A stretch of DNA of 64,000 bases. It comes from Ambrosia x helenae (lineage: Eukaryota > Streptophyta > Magnoliopsida > Asterales > Asteraceae). Below are positions 10,401 to 22,410 of this stretch, piece by piece. The notes under the pieces were generated by a model. The model was not told where the DNA came from and did no database searches. It was given only the letters and a program-made list of their open reading frames with translations. The stretch's first letter is position 1, and every line of letters starts with the position of its first letter. Both the position numbers and the translations under genes were made by a program. The stretch lies in NCBI GenBank assembly GCA_030844895.1, contig CM061225.1, positions 103,864,688 through 103,928,687 on the forward strand, in the 5' to 3' direction.

Positions 10401-13400
10401 TTACCCATTTTGCTCTGTATTTTTCCTTTTGTAGGATATTACCAATTGATCGATAACATGTGAAAATGGGTGACTTTTGATATGGATGATTAGGTCAATT
10501 GTAAACACTTTCCCCATTTTTTTTTTAATTTTACTATTAATTAATTACCATCAATCATCAAATTATAACATATATATTTTATGAAATGATATGAATTGTA
10601 TTAATAAACTTTGGGCGACTTGTTTGATTAATTCGACTTGTTTTTCTCGTTTCACATTTGTGTCACATAAGCCATCTAAGTGTTCATGTTTTGACGTTGA
10701 GTGTAGAATAAATAATCACTTAAAATTAAGAGCTAATATTATATATGTAATGTAATGGGTGTATGCAGGTTGCCATTAGAACTGTGACATGGTTGCTACA
10801 ACAATTTCCACAGTTAGCAGACAGGTACAAGATTTCTGCTGCTCATGGCTGGCAAACATGTAAACAAATTTGTAGTGGAAACTATAATTTGTAGATAAAT
10901 GATGAGTTGCAAGGTGTTCTAAAACACAGTTCTAACTATACGTAAACATACATACATTTAGCATCGCGATCTACACTAACCAGAGCTGCTCGATTTTTCG
11001 GAATAGACTTCATCTCACAATTTTTCTTTTCAACCCTGCAGAACCAGCTCCCCATTCCCCCCTTTCATTGCCACCATCTGAAAACCTTTGCCATTACTTG
11101 CCAGTTTAAACGCCACCAGAAAAAACAGTGGCGCCACCTCAACCAAGACTTGCAAATCGAACCCATCTCCCCCTCAATAAGTTATTTTTGTTTGCTCATT
11201 AAGGATTAAAGCTGCTTGCCTGTATATTGACTTCTGAAATAAGCAAGTTCAAGATGCATATTTAAATCATATTATTTGATTGAAACTAGATTTCAAAAAG
11301 ACCGAGTTGCTTTGAAGCGATTAGGTCTTTGAACGGTGAGAAGGATACGACAGATATTCTGCACAGAAGCCTAGGCTTTAGGCGAGGCCTATGCGCCTTG
11401 AGTGCGCCTAACGCCTTTGATAACTATGCTCACTTGTAGTATGTATGCATGTGTCTCGGAAGTCAGAACATAGGGAAGCCCCGTTATCTTTTTAAAATAT
11501 ATAGCTATGAATCTGATTTATGGTTAAAGAGATTTAGACCGAGCATTACCTATGTTAGATATTTACTTTATTTATTAGGTACTTGTTCCTTATCGGAAGC
11601 TACCAAAGGCAGCACCTACTACAGAAACACATCAAACATATGCAGTAAAAATATATCTCAAAGAATACTTAGCTTCCAGGTAGCACTTTCCATTTTAAAA
11701 ATCTTTGAATGTATGGATTTAGCACAACACTTATACATGTCCTTTTATTTTATTTCCACAAACACAACACATGTACTAGAACTGAAAAATGAGGAACAAT
11801 GAAAATTGACTTTTATAGGTCAATTGCTGGCTATTTTGTACACTGAAACTAAATGCAGCCTTGAAATACTAATAAAATAATTTCATGGTCAAAGTTGACA
11901 ATGAACATCTTAAGTAGGAAACATGCTTTATTTTCTTAAAATATCTAGACTTTTGTGTTTGAAAGTAATAAGATTGACCATGACCATGTTGTTTGCTGTT
12001 AGGTTTATAGTTTTGTTTATGATTCATATGTTTAGTTTTAGAGTATAGCTTAATTTATATTTATGTCTTTAGGTTCTAATTATTATGGTGTTAACTAACA
12101 TTTTAAATGTCTTCCTACATTTTTACTTTTTGATTGCAGGAGTTCAAATTAACTCTTGAATTTTCTAATTTCATAGAAAAAGAGCTATTCACCATGAAGT
12201 CCAGACACTAAAAAGGGTAAGACTGTAAACGTAACTACGTAAAAGGTGCATCAAAGATGAAAAATAAGTTTATAAAATCCATTGTATCTTCATCATCTTT
12301 TGTATAGCTTGGGATTATATATCTAAACATAGTCGGGTAACAAGTAAGAATAGAAAAATTTACATCATCTATTATATTATTATTTTTATGCTTTCTTTTG
12401 TTTATGCTCAATTCCTCCTCGTGAATTCATATGTTAGTTGTATTACCCAAATGATTTTAAAATTAAATTACGTAAAACCCGCCGCCCAACATGTTACAAA
12501 AAACGTAAGTATCCGCGGCAACGCGCGGGCATTCCTACTAGTATAATATATAGACCACGGGTTTTTGGGCCGGGATTGATGAGACTATTCGACGATATGA
12601 TGTAAAAAACAGTAAAATGATATGATGTTTTAAGCAATTGGAATTTACTATGCATGATACAGGGGTTATTGTAAGATGTGTTTCACATGCTAGTGAAAAT
12701 TTGTGATAATATGCTAATGTGAAAGGACATTGTTGTATACTAATTTATTTGACTTTTGATACTTTTCTTGAAACAGCTTCTACCAAATTTAAAAATTCTT
12801 AATCTTGAAGACTCTAAAAAGCTAATCAAGACACCAGATTTTGAAGGCCTTCCATGTCTTGAAAGATTGATTTTGTGTGGGTGTGAGAGTTTGGAAGAGA
12901 TTCACCCATCAATTGGATATCACAAAAGGCTTGTTTTCGTGGATATGAGCTCGTGTGAGGCACTTAAAAGGTTTCCTCCCATCATACAAATGAAAAAACT
13001 GGAGACTCTTAATCTCTGTGGTTGCGGACAACTTCAACAGTTTCCGGATATCCAGTCTAACATGGATAGCTTGGTAACCCTTGATTTGAGTAAGACTAGT
13101 ATAGAAATAATCCCACCCTCAGTTGGACGATTTTGTACCAATCTTGTTTCTTTGGATTTGAGTTGTGAAAATCTGAAAAGGATAGAGGGCAACTTTCACT
13201 TCTTAAAAAGTTTGAAAGATCTTTATCTCAATGGTTATGATTTCCATCAAGACCAGTTGGTGAGCCTGAAGCTACCTCAATTTCAACCACTTTTAAGGAA
13301 GTTAGATCTTAGCTATTGCAAGTTGAGAGATGGAGACACCCCATATGATATCTGTGAGTTATTAAACCTACAAATACTACACCTATCTTATAACGAATTT

Positions 13401-14017
13401 TCACGATTACCTTCCGGCATCTCACGACTCCCCTGCCTCAAGTTTCTCGATCTGACAGACTGCCATAGCCTTGTAGAGTTGACGGACCTCCCTTCAAGCA
13501 TAGCTATTCTCTATGCAGATCATTGTTACTCACTTGAAAGAGTAGGAGATTTATCAGATTATAAATGGTTGTGGAAAGTCTCACTTTGGAAATGTGATGA
13601 GTTGATTGGCGGTGAGAGGGTACTACATTCTATGCTTGAGGTATAACTCTTATCTTGTTTGGTTGGTTGAATTTCAATCTTTTATTATTAACTCACAATA
13701 TAATAATATTGTTCATTATAATTGAAATGAAAACATGGCAGGGAAATGTAGATGCAGATCGCTTTATGAGTTTCGAAGTAAGTCCCGATGTTGAACCATC
13801 AAACAATTTAATGAGATTAGTCACACTTCAACTTCCACACAACTGGTACACTGACTATAGTGGATTTTTATTAACATTACGTGGTGAAACTAAACTTTTC
13901 AATGAGTATAAAATAGTTATTAAGCAGGAATGTCCACGACTCACTCTAAGAAGTTCGATGAAGATTGGGAACGATTTAATGAAGAAAGGGTGGGTTATGT
14001 ACCCTTTAGTTCATTGA
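4421..14017 (+). CDS. TNL-1: membrane-anchor/TIR-NBS-LRR resistance protein, C-terminal frameshift
   Basis: Exons by paralogue alignment and phase: 4421-4596, 4686-5186, 5927-7034, 7139-7339, 12777-13640, 13742-14017; 1041 codons. Exon 1 encodes an MSBP-like N-terminus with one hydrophobic segment (FTVLAAGIAVYYIVSVLL). Exon 2 is a TIR domain (VFLSFRGEDTRK, SSWCLDEL with the NADase Glu). Exon 3 is the NB-ARC: P-loop GVGGGGKTT, kinase-2 VLVVLDDVD, RNBS-B GSRIIITTRN, GLPL, MHDL. Exons 4 and 5 give about ten LRRs. Exon 6 is a post-LRR domain. The ATG that starts the TIR exon in the paralogues is GTG here (4690), so translation must begin in exon 1. One base is missing near 13930 relative to TNL-2 (GGAATG versus GGAAATG), giving an early stop at 14015 and losing about 75 residues of the last domain. 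The fourth intron is 5.4 kb because of a Helitron. It is an immune receptor by family; function is unproven. Confidence 0.8.
5292..5606. mobile_element. Tourist-like MITE in intron 2 of TNL-1
   Basis: A 315-bp insertion absent from the matching intron of TNL-2. It begins GATCATGTGTAGTGGGG and ends CCCCACTATACCCGGTC, imperfect terminal inverted repeats, and is flanked by TAA on both sides (5289-5291, 5607-5609). The TAA duplication is typical of PIF/Harbinger-derived MITEs. It has no coding capacity. Confidence 0.75.
7652..12541 (+). mobile_element. Non-autonomous Helitron carrying gene fragments, in intron 4 of TNL-1
   Basis: The 4890-bp insertion starts TCTATC and ends CTAG. It lies exactly between host A (7651) and T (12542) with no target-site duplication, as Helitrons do. 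A GC-rich hairpin (CCGCG-GCAA-CGCG) sits just before the 3' end. The orthologous introns of TNL-2 (near 25230) and TNL-4 (near 46880) show the uninterrupted site ACCGTC(T/A)ATAATATAATATA, which fixes both borders. No Rep/helicase was seen. The interior holds exon-like pieces of at least one host gene. Confidence 0.93.
9715..10824 (+). pseudogene. Captured multi-exon fragment of an NTF2-like (SnoaL-type) gene
   Basis: Four exon-like blocks lie in order inside the Helitron: 9715 to about 9830 (HDISGDDTSAVGLTWHL), about 9917-10003 (EWRGKPFPFSKGCSFYRL), about 10120-10171 (YGRDIVEPAAKPGDFAL) and 10769-10824 (VAIRTVTWLLQQFPQLADR, with clean AG and GT borders). Together they resemble plant plastid NTF2-family proteins, recalled from memory. 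Some splice sites are degraded, so this is a genomic capture with introns and not a working gene. A further exon-like block at about 8590-8681 was not recognised. Confidence 0.6.
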
Positions 14018-15450
14018 GGCACATCCCATGGTTAAATCCTACATACACTCAAAATATTTCATTTCACACTAAAAGAGGTGTTCTTAGTGTATCACTTGTT
14101 CGTAGTAGACGTAAAGTAGGTGATTTAAGCGAACGCCCAATCGATTACTCAGAATGTTGGGATGAAGAAGATGAAGATAGAAAGTCATTTGAGATCATAT
14201 ATGATTCAAAGTCATCAGAAATTCAGATTTTTTGGGACCATTAATCGTTAACCCAGGCATTAGTGTTGCAGGTACATCTTCCTAGATTAATTTGATTCTA
14301 GCATAGTTAAAAACTATTAGTCAATCTCATTTTCAATATTATTAAGCCCCACAGTTTGTTAGCATTTTAATTTTGTTTTTGCTTCTTCACATTCTGTACT
14401 TTGTTCATTACTAAATTTCATATCTTTTGTTGGTTGTTGCTTCTTTGTATGCATACTGTAAGCTACAAAGGTATGTTAATTGTACAGGAATATATCAATT
14501 GATCAAAACAAGTTTGGGTTTTTGTTATTTTTATATGGGCTAAAATGGTGTTGGGTTTCTATAAACACTTCTTTTTTTTTTCTATTTTTCTAGGTTATTC
14601 TTCATCAATTATTAATAGGGGTGCTAAATGAGTCGGGTAAGCATGTTAGCGGGTTTAACCAGATCCGGAGCTGAAATTCGTGTCGTATTTATGAACCCCC
14701 ACACGACCCGAATATTCGCGGGTTGACCCGAACATAATCTGTTCAACCCCATTCTTTTTAATTTTTGTTGGCAAATTAATATATTAAAATTAAAATTTTA
14801 CTTAAAAACCAATTTTAGGTATAACATCTTATATCAATTTCTCTTTTTAGTTACTTAAAAAACAATTTTACTTATGATGTCGGTATATTGTGTAAGAAAG
14901 ATAATGGATCAGCCACAAAAATACGATATGCAAACTTGTAAAGAACAAGTGACGTGAACAACTCAAGAGCCTTACGTAATTACTAAAAATCTACATGACA
15001 CTTTGGTTGGCAATTTTATAATTTTTAATAAATACTCCAGCTATCACTTACACTATTGTTTTCAACTAAATCCATTAAACATGCTTTATTTTTATTAGTT
15101 CTTTTCAATCTAATGGAGAACGGGGCGTCATCCGAATTGGTCATGGGTACCCACTACCAGTACGGTAACACCGTCGCCGCCCATGCTGATAGTGGTCCCG
15201 TGAACCGTTTTGCTAGTTGTATCAACCGTGCTGGTAACCGTGTTTTAATTTTATTTTATTTTTGAATTAAATTAAAGCAGTTTTTTACGATAACCGTGTG
15301 TATTCTTTTTTTATTGTATTTTATAACGGTGTGTTTTAAAAATTAACAAAAATAAACTAAAACAAAATTAAATCACAAAAAAACATAAACATAATTCATT
15401 AAATATTTAAACATTAATCAAAATACATAAAAAGATTAAAAAAATAACAC

Positions 15451-15841
15451 TTAAAGCTCATGCATGAGGTGCCACGCCTGGATATGGTCAAATGTGCCGG
15501 GGTAACGACCCACATAGGTTGCCTGGGTCATCTCCACAACAATCTCCTCCCCAATGCCCGGTGGCGGCTCATTATGCGCTCGTACAATGTCGTCCACCGA
15601 TCACACTTGACGTTTAGATCAGCCCATTTTCTTTGTAGACTCTCAATTGTGCGGCCACTTGGGCCGACCTGTTGATTGAAGTCACCCAAAACCGTGTGTC
15701 TATGGAACCCGACCATGGGCGGCGTTGGCGCTGCAAGGATGAGTCGTTTTGTGCGTCTATGATGCACACAACCAAGGCGATTTCTTCGTTCTCTGTCCAA
15801 CGGGTCATGCTTATGTTGTGTGGTGGGGATGTTATTGACAT
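15451..15841 (-). pseudogene. Myb/SANT-like ORF1 relic of a PIF/Harbinger-type transposon (unit A copy)
   Basis: The minus-strand frame from about 15808 begins MTRWTENEEIAL and continues with a trihelix/Myb-like pattern (RKWADLNVK), as in the DNA-binding ORF1 partner of PIF/Harbinger transposases. The unit B copy (28175-28546) ends at the same point with a different defect. This copy has lost a base in the run encoding SRHP, so its C-terminus is frameshifted. The flanks contain repeated AACCGTGTG motifs. No transposase ORF was found. Confidence 0.6.
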
Positions 15842-16271
15842 TGTGTTGATTTGAATTGTGTTTTCACCACCATCATATGATAGTTTTTATAGTAAAAAAT
15901 CCAACCGTATTGAATGTAAAATTAAATATAATCTGACGGTTAGATTAGACAGATATTAATGGAAATAAATATTTTTGACCGTGTTGGATTGAGACGGTTG
16001 AAATTAACTCGTGCTGACGGTTTGGTGTTAAAACCGTGTGAATTTTTAAATAAAAAGTTATATTTGTATTTAAATTAAAAAAATATAAAAAGAATCAAAA
16101 AGGTGTTTCAGTGAAAGAAACCAGTGAGGTAATATGACAGTGCATAATTGGTTAAAAACAGTGAAGTGAAAACAAATTCCTACAAGGGCCCCTTCCCTCT
16201 AAGCCAGCTTAACACATACAGAACTAAGCTAGTAACCAATGGTAACAGTGTTGCTACAACGATTCATCAGG

Positions 16272-17479
16272 CTGATCTTGGCTATTGGTAGGCTTTAGGC
16301 TACAAGATGTAAAACAATTTGATAGGTCGATCTTCAAATTCATATGTGTAGTGAACGTGTTCATGTATGTGTATGCATGTTATGTTTCTATGAGAGTTAT
16401 AGAGGATACGGTTAGCCTTAAGCGTGTCTTTCGTGTTGAATTAACATGTTAAAATATATTAAGTTGATGGATTGACGGGTGATCTAGAAAAAGTAAACTC
16501 GTTTGTATAAGAGAGAGGATTTGTTGAAGCCCAATTGGCCCAACATGTATGAGTCCAAGCATAAGACCATATGTAATGGAAACGAAATTGGGCGTGGAAA
16601 GGGGCAAAAAACGCCCCCACACCACCCCGGAGCGTTTTTGGTCTAAAATGAGTTTGGGCGTTTTTTTCACGACGTGAAATGAGCTCATTTTTTTTTATGA
16701 CAAATGAAATACATTTAAAGTGGAGCAGGGGGCGTGAATTCCCCGCCCACTACACTTGCTCTAAATGTTAAACCCACACCATGATATCTATAATTTAATT
16801 TTGTGTAACCAGTATATACTAATACATATGACCTCCCTTTAAATTTAAATCAACGATATCAATTATTCCAAAACATCGGAGAATCTTTGTTTTCCCGTTG
16901 TATAAAACTCGTTTGGATTAACAATTTCAAAGTGATTATTTGCTTCATGTATTCATGTGTTTTATCACAGTGGGCCTTCGGGCGTTGAACTTTCCCCTGA
17001 AATATGGGTGGGTCGGGTCATCGATGATGTCTACGCTCGTAGGGCGTCGGTGACTTTTCGCCAGTGGGTTTACCCGGGTGGCCAGGCTTGTATGTTAGCC
17101 GTTCAAAGATATTAGTGATTATTAAGAATTGAAGTCATAATCCAAATCATTATGCAATTAAAGTTAAAGATAGCTACGTATATTTGTCTCACTAACTCGT
17201 TCTCTTATCAATATGTACTTGTCAAATACATTGATTGCAATAGATATGATAACCAATGTATGTAAGTAAACCATCACTACATGCTAAAAATTTAAGGATG
17301 AAATTGAAACAAGATATCCATGGACAACAAATCATTCTTTTAATCTCATCTAAAATTGGCTTATTTTCATGGGAATCTTAAAAACAAAAGACTATGAGTA
17401 TGAAGTAATAATAACTCACTACTAAATGAAATGAAATTAAACTAACGATAACCTTTTTTTCTAAAAGAATTTTAATTCA
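16272..17479. other. Intergenic stretch with a MITE and a SINE-like fragment
   Basis: No gene was seen. A MITE lies at 16565-16761. Near 16970-17100 there is a GC-rich stretch (CAGTGGGCCTTCGGGCG) that also occurs near 44338 inside a SINE-like element, so it is probably the tail of a dispersed repeat. The rest is unremarkable AT-rich DNA. Confidence 0.5.
16565..16761. mobile_element. Tourist-like MITE, 197 bp
   Basis: The element begins GACCATATGTAATGG and ends CCACTACACTTGCTC with TAA on each side (16562-16564, 16762-16764). Base composition and ends resemble the MITE at 5292-5606. The interior contains CGCCCCC and GGGCGT runs and no ORF. Confidence 0.6.
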
Positions 17480-19211
17480 TTACGATTGTTTTTTCCTTAA
17501 ATTCAAAACATCATCCAGATTACGGCTATTCTCTTCATGCTCATCACAAGAACCAGCATCATCCGTGATCCCACTTGAACCAGAAGACGATGAAACCGGA
17601 GTCAAAATCAAACTGACTTTTCTTTTCTTGCTTGCAGCCATGAAATCGTAGAAAATCGGCTTTGATTTAACCGATTCACATTTGCTAATAATCCCAATTG
17701 TCTCTTCATTATTCTTGCTAACTTTGCTTCCCCTTTTCTTTAAAAAAATCCTGCAAATCACCCAGTTTTCCATACCCTGATGCACCAAAAAGCGAGACCC
17801 GTTAGCTAAATGTGTTTGCGAATTTAAATCCTAACTGTATCAGTTCGAAAGAAACCTGTGTCGGGTTGTTGGGTTGAGGGGTTGCGAGTCTGTATTCGTG
17901 CATGATCCAATCGGTTCTTGACCCATGTGGCGGTTTTCCTCTGTAAAACACGAGTGTTTTCTTCATACCCACAACTTGACTATTCTCTAAACTAACAATT
18001 TGTTTATCTATCCCGGTTGCTTTCCAATACCCGGATAACGTAGCCCGATTAGATCGGGTTCCATTCAGGTATTTGACTTCTTTTGTGCTGAAAAAGAACC
18101 TTTCTTGCTCACAGTCACCTAAATTCAACAGACATAACAAAAAATGAATATGATAGATATAAAAAAAATATGTTAATACTTCAAGAACTCCTATGACTTT
18201 TGTTAGAGCTTAAAGATGCAAATAAGCCATGTCTGAACTCATTTAGCATTGAGCTCAAGCTCATTTCGTTTCGGACTCTGATTCTAAAGCTCAAACTCAG
18301 TTTATGAGTAATTTTCAAGCTCAGTTTCGTTCAGTCGATTGTTATTTATTAATTACTTTATGTGCATTTATAATCATGTTTATAAATTTTATTAATGTTT
18401 TTTTTTAATAAAAAAGGTGGTTTTTCATTTCAGCAAAAGAGGCAAATTACATAAGAATAGCAGACAGTCGGGCAACAAGCTGCGCCGCCACCCCCCTTCT
18501 GGATGGAGAACCCTAATCTAGAGAAAACAAATCCTCGCCCTTGAGGAGTCGAGAAGTTGTTGTGGACAACCCGCTAGACTCTCGTTAGAAACCTAATCGT
18601 TAAAAATTTTATATATAATTTTTGTTACTACAAAAATATATACTTCATAAACTTAAAACTTTAAATGAATTAGAAGTTCATTTAGGGTAATGGGCTTGGG
18701 CTCATTGTAAGTGAAGTTAGGGCTTGGGCTTGGGCTTGGGCTCGGGCTTAAACTCATTTATTAAACAATCTTATTTTTAGTCTCAAGGTTGTATAAGTTT
18801 TGGGCTTGGGCTCGTTTATTTTTAGTTTATTTTTAGTCTTATTTTTAGTCTCGAGTTTGTTTAAGTTAAATTAAATATGAGCTGTTAGCAAACCGATCTC
18901 GAGTAGCAAAATCCGCTTAACTTGTTTACAACCATGTTTACATTCAAATATACCTAAAATACTACTTATATGAAATATAGGCAACTTGTCTACATTATAA
19001 TTTGTAACAATAATCAAAACATAAATTACCCATAACAAACTTGCAAACATCAACTTCAGGATCAGACTTCAGGAATGATGGAAGCAGGCAAAGGAGAAGA
19101 GTGTACTTTGCGCTTTAAGTATTGTACAACCAACTCTTCATCTGTTGGATGAAATCTAAAACCAGGAGGCAACCTTAACACACCATCTTTTACAAAATTA
19201 AGCTTTTCCAT
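17480..19211 (-). pseudogene. Broken NAC-domain transcription factor, VNI2/ANAC083-like
   Basis: Three exons read on the minus strand. Exon 1 (19211 to about 19056) starts MEKLNFVKDGVLRLPPGFRF, NAC subdomain A. Exon 2 (18118-17856) carries subdomains C-D (SNRATLSGYWKATG, GMKKTLVFYRGKPP, DWIMHEYRL). Exon 3 (17776-17480) starts GMENWVICRIFLKKRG and has an acidic, Ser-rich tail. Exon 2-3 borders are clean (CAG/GT and AG) and in phase. Exon 1 carries a 13-bp tandem duplication (CTGATCCTGAAGT) that causes a frameshift and stop, and the following WDLPG block is missing, so the DNA-binding domain is incomplete. Similarity to VNI2 is from memory. Confidence 0.75.
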
Positions 19212-19381
19212 ATCCCAATATATAATTTATTCAACAATAATTTCTTTGAAACAGAACTTCAGTAATTTGGGAAAATCTTTAAAAATACATTTAAAATAAA
19301 AGTTAAGGATTATCTATAGACGATGAAGAAGCTTAAGTTTGTGATTAGCTAATTGATTGTATTTGATTTCTGTCTGATATG

Positions 19382-19384
<3 letters not shown>

Positions 19385-19414
<30 letters not shown>
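19385..19414. repeat. (TA)n microsatellite
   Basis: An uninterrupted alternation of T and A over about 30 bases. Confidence 0.9.
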
Positions 19415-19417
<3 letters not shown>

Positions 19418-20412
19418 TATTTATGCATTGAGTAGGACTATTATGCATTCTTGAATCAAAGGTATGTATATAATAATAGTTTCAACAAAGTTCAATAGTT
19501 TCACGTAAGATAAGTGTTTGATGAAATGTCTCATTGAAAAAATAGTTCTTATGGTGTTTGGACAAATTTTGTATTGTGTTTGGACAAATTTTTTGTATTG
19601 CAATTATTAATTATTAATTTTTAAATATCTTGTTTTTTAGTGTACTAGTTATGACTTAATATATGCGAAAACGACATACATCACCAATGTAATTGAAAAT
19701 ATCCTTCAATGTAGGAACAGAAGAGGCTATGTGCTGAATATGTTTAGTAAAATTTGGGTCGAATGAGTCTGTTTTCATGCCTTATAATATGCTATGGATA
19801 ACGGATTAGAGGTGGCAAGATGGACATAAGGTAACGGGTTAAAACAGGATATGATTGAAAATTTGAAATGTTTAATACGGGTCAACATGGGTTAACTTGT
19901 AAACAGTTATTTGTCCATTGCTTTATTAATTTTATCAACAGTTGTTACACAAACAATTATAATATATTGACAATCTATTATGTACTGTTGAACAAATCTA
20001 TACGGGTAGTTGTATACTTGTAAGCATTGGAAATGAACTTTTGGTGATCCTTAGTCGTTTGTGATCATTTGTCCCTTTTGACCCAGTTACCAAGATGACT
20101 AGATCAAAGCACCTTTAAAAGTAAATGGGTCGAAATTCCACCCGAATTAAGCTTACTAGTTACACCATTTTCTCTAGATAGTCGGCTAAGAAAAATATAA
20201 ATAGATAAATGGATCCAATGTGAAATGTTTAATCTTCTGTTGACCCGCATATGTTTTTATGATATGGTAGTGGGTAGGCAATACATGTGGTGGGGCATTG
20301 ATACCAATAAGGCAACTGAAATATATTGATCAGCTATTTAAAACCACATACCTCTTTGTAGATCTGATCTCCACTCCTTGTTTTTTATACTAATCACAAA
20401 CATATTTGACAG
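19415..20412. other. Intergenic, no gene recognised
   Basis: AT-rich sequence with only short frames and no conserved motif. The last bases before 20413 resemble the intron that precedes TIR exons in TNL-2 (a pyrimidine-rich run ending ACAG). Confidence 0.4.
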
Positions 20413-21543
20413 ATCAATGGTTGGTTCCCACATCATGGAAATATGACGTTTTTATAAGTTTTAGAGGAGAAGATACTCGCAAGAGCTTTGTGGATCATCT
20501 CTATTCAGCTCTTGATTAACAAGGAATCTACACGTACAAGGATGACGAAACACTTGCTCAGGGTGAGTCAATCGGTCAATCACTCTTGAAGGCTATCCAA
20601 GAATCACAGATTGCTGTTATTGTATTCTCGGAAAACTATGCAGATTCATCTTGGTAAGCCTTCATATGGATCATGCAGTTATAGAAATAATCCCACCGTC
20701 AGTTGGAAAGTAACTTTGTACCAACCTTGTTTCTCTTTACTTACATATATCGGTGTTACAAGCTAAAAAGAATAGCGTGCAACTTCCATCTCTTAAAACG
20801 TTTGGAAGACATTAATTTTTTCGGTTGCAGTCAACTTCAAAGTCAAGATTCAACGGATTTTAACGGCCTTCCATGTCTTGAAAGATTGAATTTACGGGGT
20901 TGTGAAGAATTAAAAGAGATTCATCCCTCATTTGGATATCATGAAAGGCTTGTTTCGGTGGACATGAGTAGATGTTTAAAACTTAGAAAGTTTCCACCCA
21001 TCATACGGATGAAAAATCTGGAGACTCCTAGCTCTCTTCATGCTATCAACTACAAAAGTTTCCAGATTTCCAATCGAACATGGATAGCTTGGTACGCCTT
21101 CATATGGATCATACTGTTATAGAAATAATCCCACCGTCAGTTGGAAAGTTTTGTACCAACCTTGTTTCTCTTTACGTACATCGGTCTTACAAGCTAAAAA
21201 GAATAGCGTGCAACTTCCATCTCTTAAAACGTTTGGAAGACATTAATATTTTCGGTTGCAGTCAACTTCAAAGTCAAGATTCAACATCCTTTAAAACTCT
21301 CGTGAATCGCATAGGGTTACAATCTTTTCGTCAAGATAGCTCGGTGAACCTGAAGTTGGCTCAGTTTCCACTTTTCTTAAGGAGGTTGAATCTTAGTTAT
21401 CGGTGGGATGGCGAATGTGTCGTAGTTATTAAGCAGGAGATGTCCATGGGTTCAGAACCAGATCATGAGTACACATTTACAAAGACATTTGACATCATAG
21501 ATGACTCAAACTCATCTGATATTCAGATTATATGGTGCCTTTG
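20413..21543 (+). pseudogene. Rearranged TNL relic: TIR fragment fused to duplicated LRR fragment
   Basis: 20413-20657 matches the TIR exon of the neighbours but is frameshifted after its ATG (20417) and has an in-frame TAA where they read VQRG. It stops inside the SSWCLDEL motif and joins LRR-exon sequence directly, losing the whole NBS. The joint lies in a short shared CTTGGTA, suggesting a deletion between microhomologies. The LRR part contains a tandem repeat of period 438 bp (TTCATATGGATCAT at 20661 and 21099). The tail (21415-21543) matches the end of the post-LRR domain (DSNSSDIQIIW). It is not a functional gene. Confidence 0.8.
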
Positions 21544-22410
21544 ATATGATGACTACCTTCTTTATGGAAACAAGAATAGTAGACGCAGAATAAATCATTA
21601 CAAAAGTTGTATCACATAAAGAATAAATCATTTCTGCATTTTCTTCAAAAAGTCTTGTAGTTTCATGCTCACAAGGTGTATGATGAAATGCCTCAATGAT
21701 CAGTTCTTTCATGGTTTCTTATGTCTAATCAATTCATATTGAAATCCATTCTCATGTTGATGTGTTTAGTGAATTATGAACTGAAAAGTATGATGATAAT
21801 GCAACATCGTCGCATTGATTGGAACTTACGTAAGTATTCTTGGAAAGATATACCTTTAGATTGAATGTGTGAAGGTCTACAACTGATTTAAGGCTAAATA
21901 GCAGTCTTATAACTACAATGTTCATCATATTCATCCCCAACCCTCCAATCCTCCATTCTGTTTAAGATGAAACATGAGTTTATACTATGGAATGTTACAT
22001 TCAAATTTGCAGGTTTAGTTACAGACGAATTCAGACCAAAATCCAAGTGTGAATGGCACAAGGATAACTTGACATGCCATCTGTCCAATGTGAATGGTTC
22101 TTTTGACACCAACTTATTTCATCCGCGTTATAAAATAGTTGGTAAGTGTTAATTGTGATGGGGACGCAATCATCAACAATCAACAATTATTATATATAAA
22201 TAAGCATTAGTAATATTTTAATCTTCACACGTCTTACTCCTTTAACTTTTTATTAGAAAACATATGAAACATTATTGAAAGTATTATGAAGTTTCCTGCA
22301 TATGCCCTTTTGTGGAGTGGGGAATACTACTTTAATATGTCTATATGTAATACATACACACTAGTAGATGAACCACAGACACAAGACCATCAGAACAATA
22401 ATAGTCAACA

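Larger units (their letters stand above)
3642..16271 (+). repeat. Segmental duplication unit A (TNL-1 unit)
   Basis: The sequence matches unit B at 21766-29025 nearly base for base. The match covers the 5' flank, all six TNL exons, introns, 3' flank and a Myb-like transposon relic, and stops at GATTCATCAGG in both copies. Unit A is longer mainly because of a 4890-bp Helitron and a 315-bp MITE that unit B lacks. The shared Myb-like relic shows that this relic predates the duplication. Confidence 0.85.

Noticed and set aside
15672..15854. Plus-strand ORF over the Myb-like relic
   Set aside because: Shadow of the minus-strand frame, which carries the recognisable MTRWTENEE motif in both units.
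21967..22152. 61-codon ORF upstream of TNL-2
   Set aside because: The unit A copy is frameshifted and interrupted by 72 bases; no recognised family. Kept only as part of the flank.
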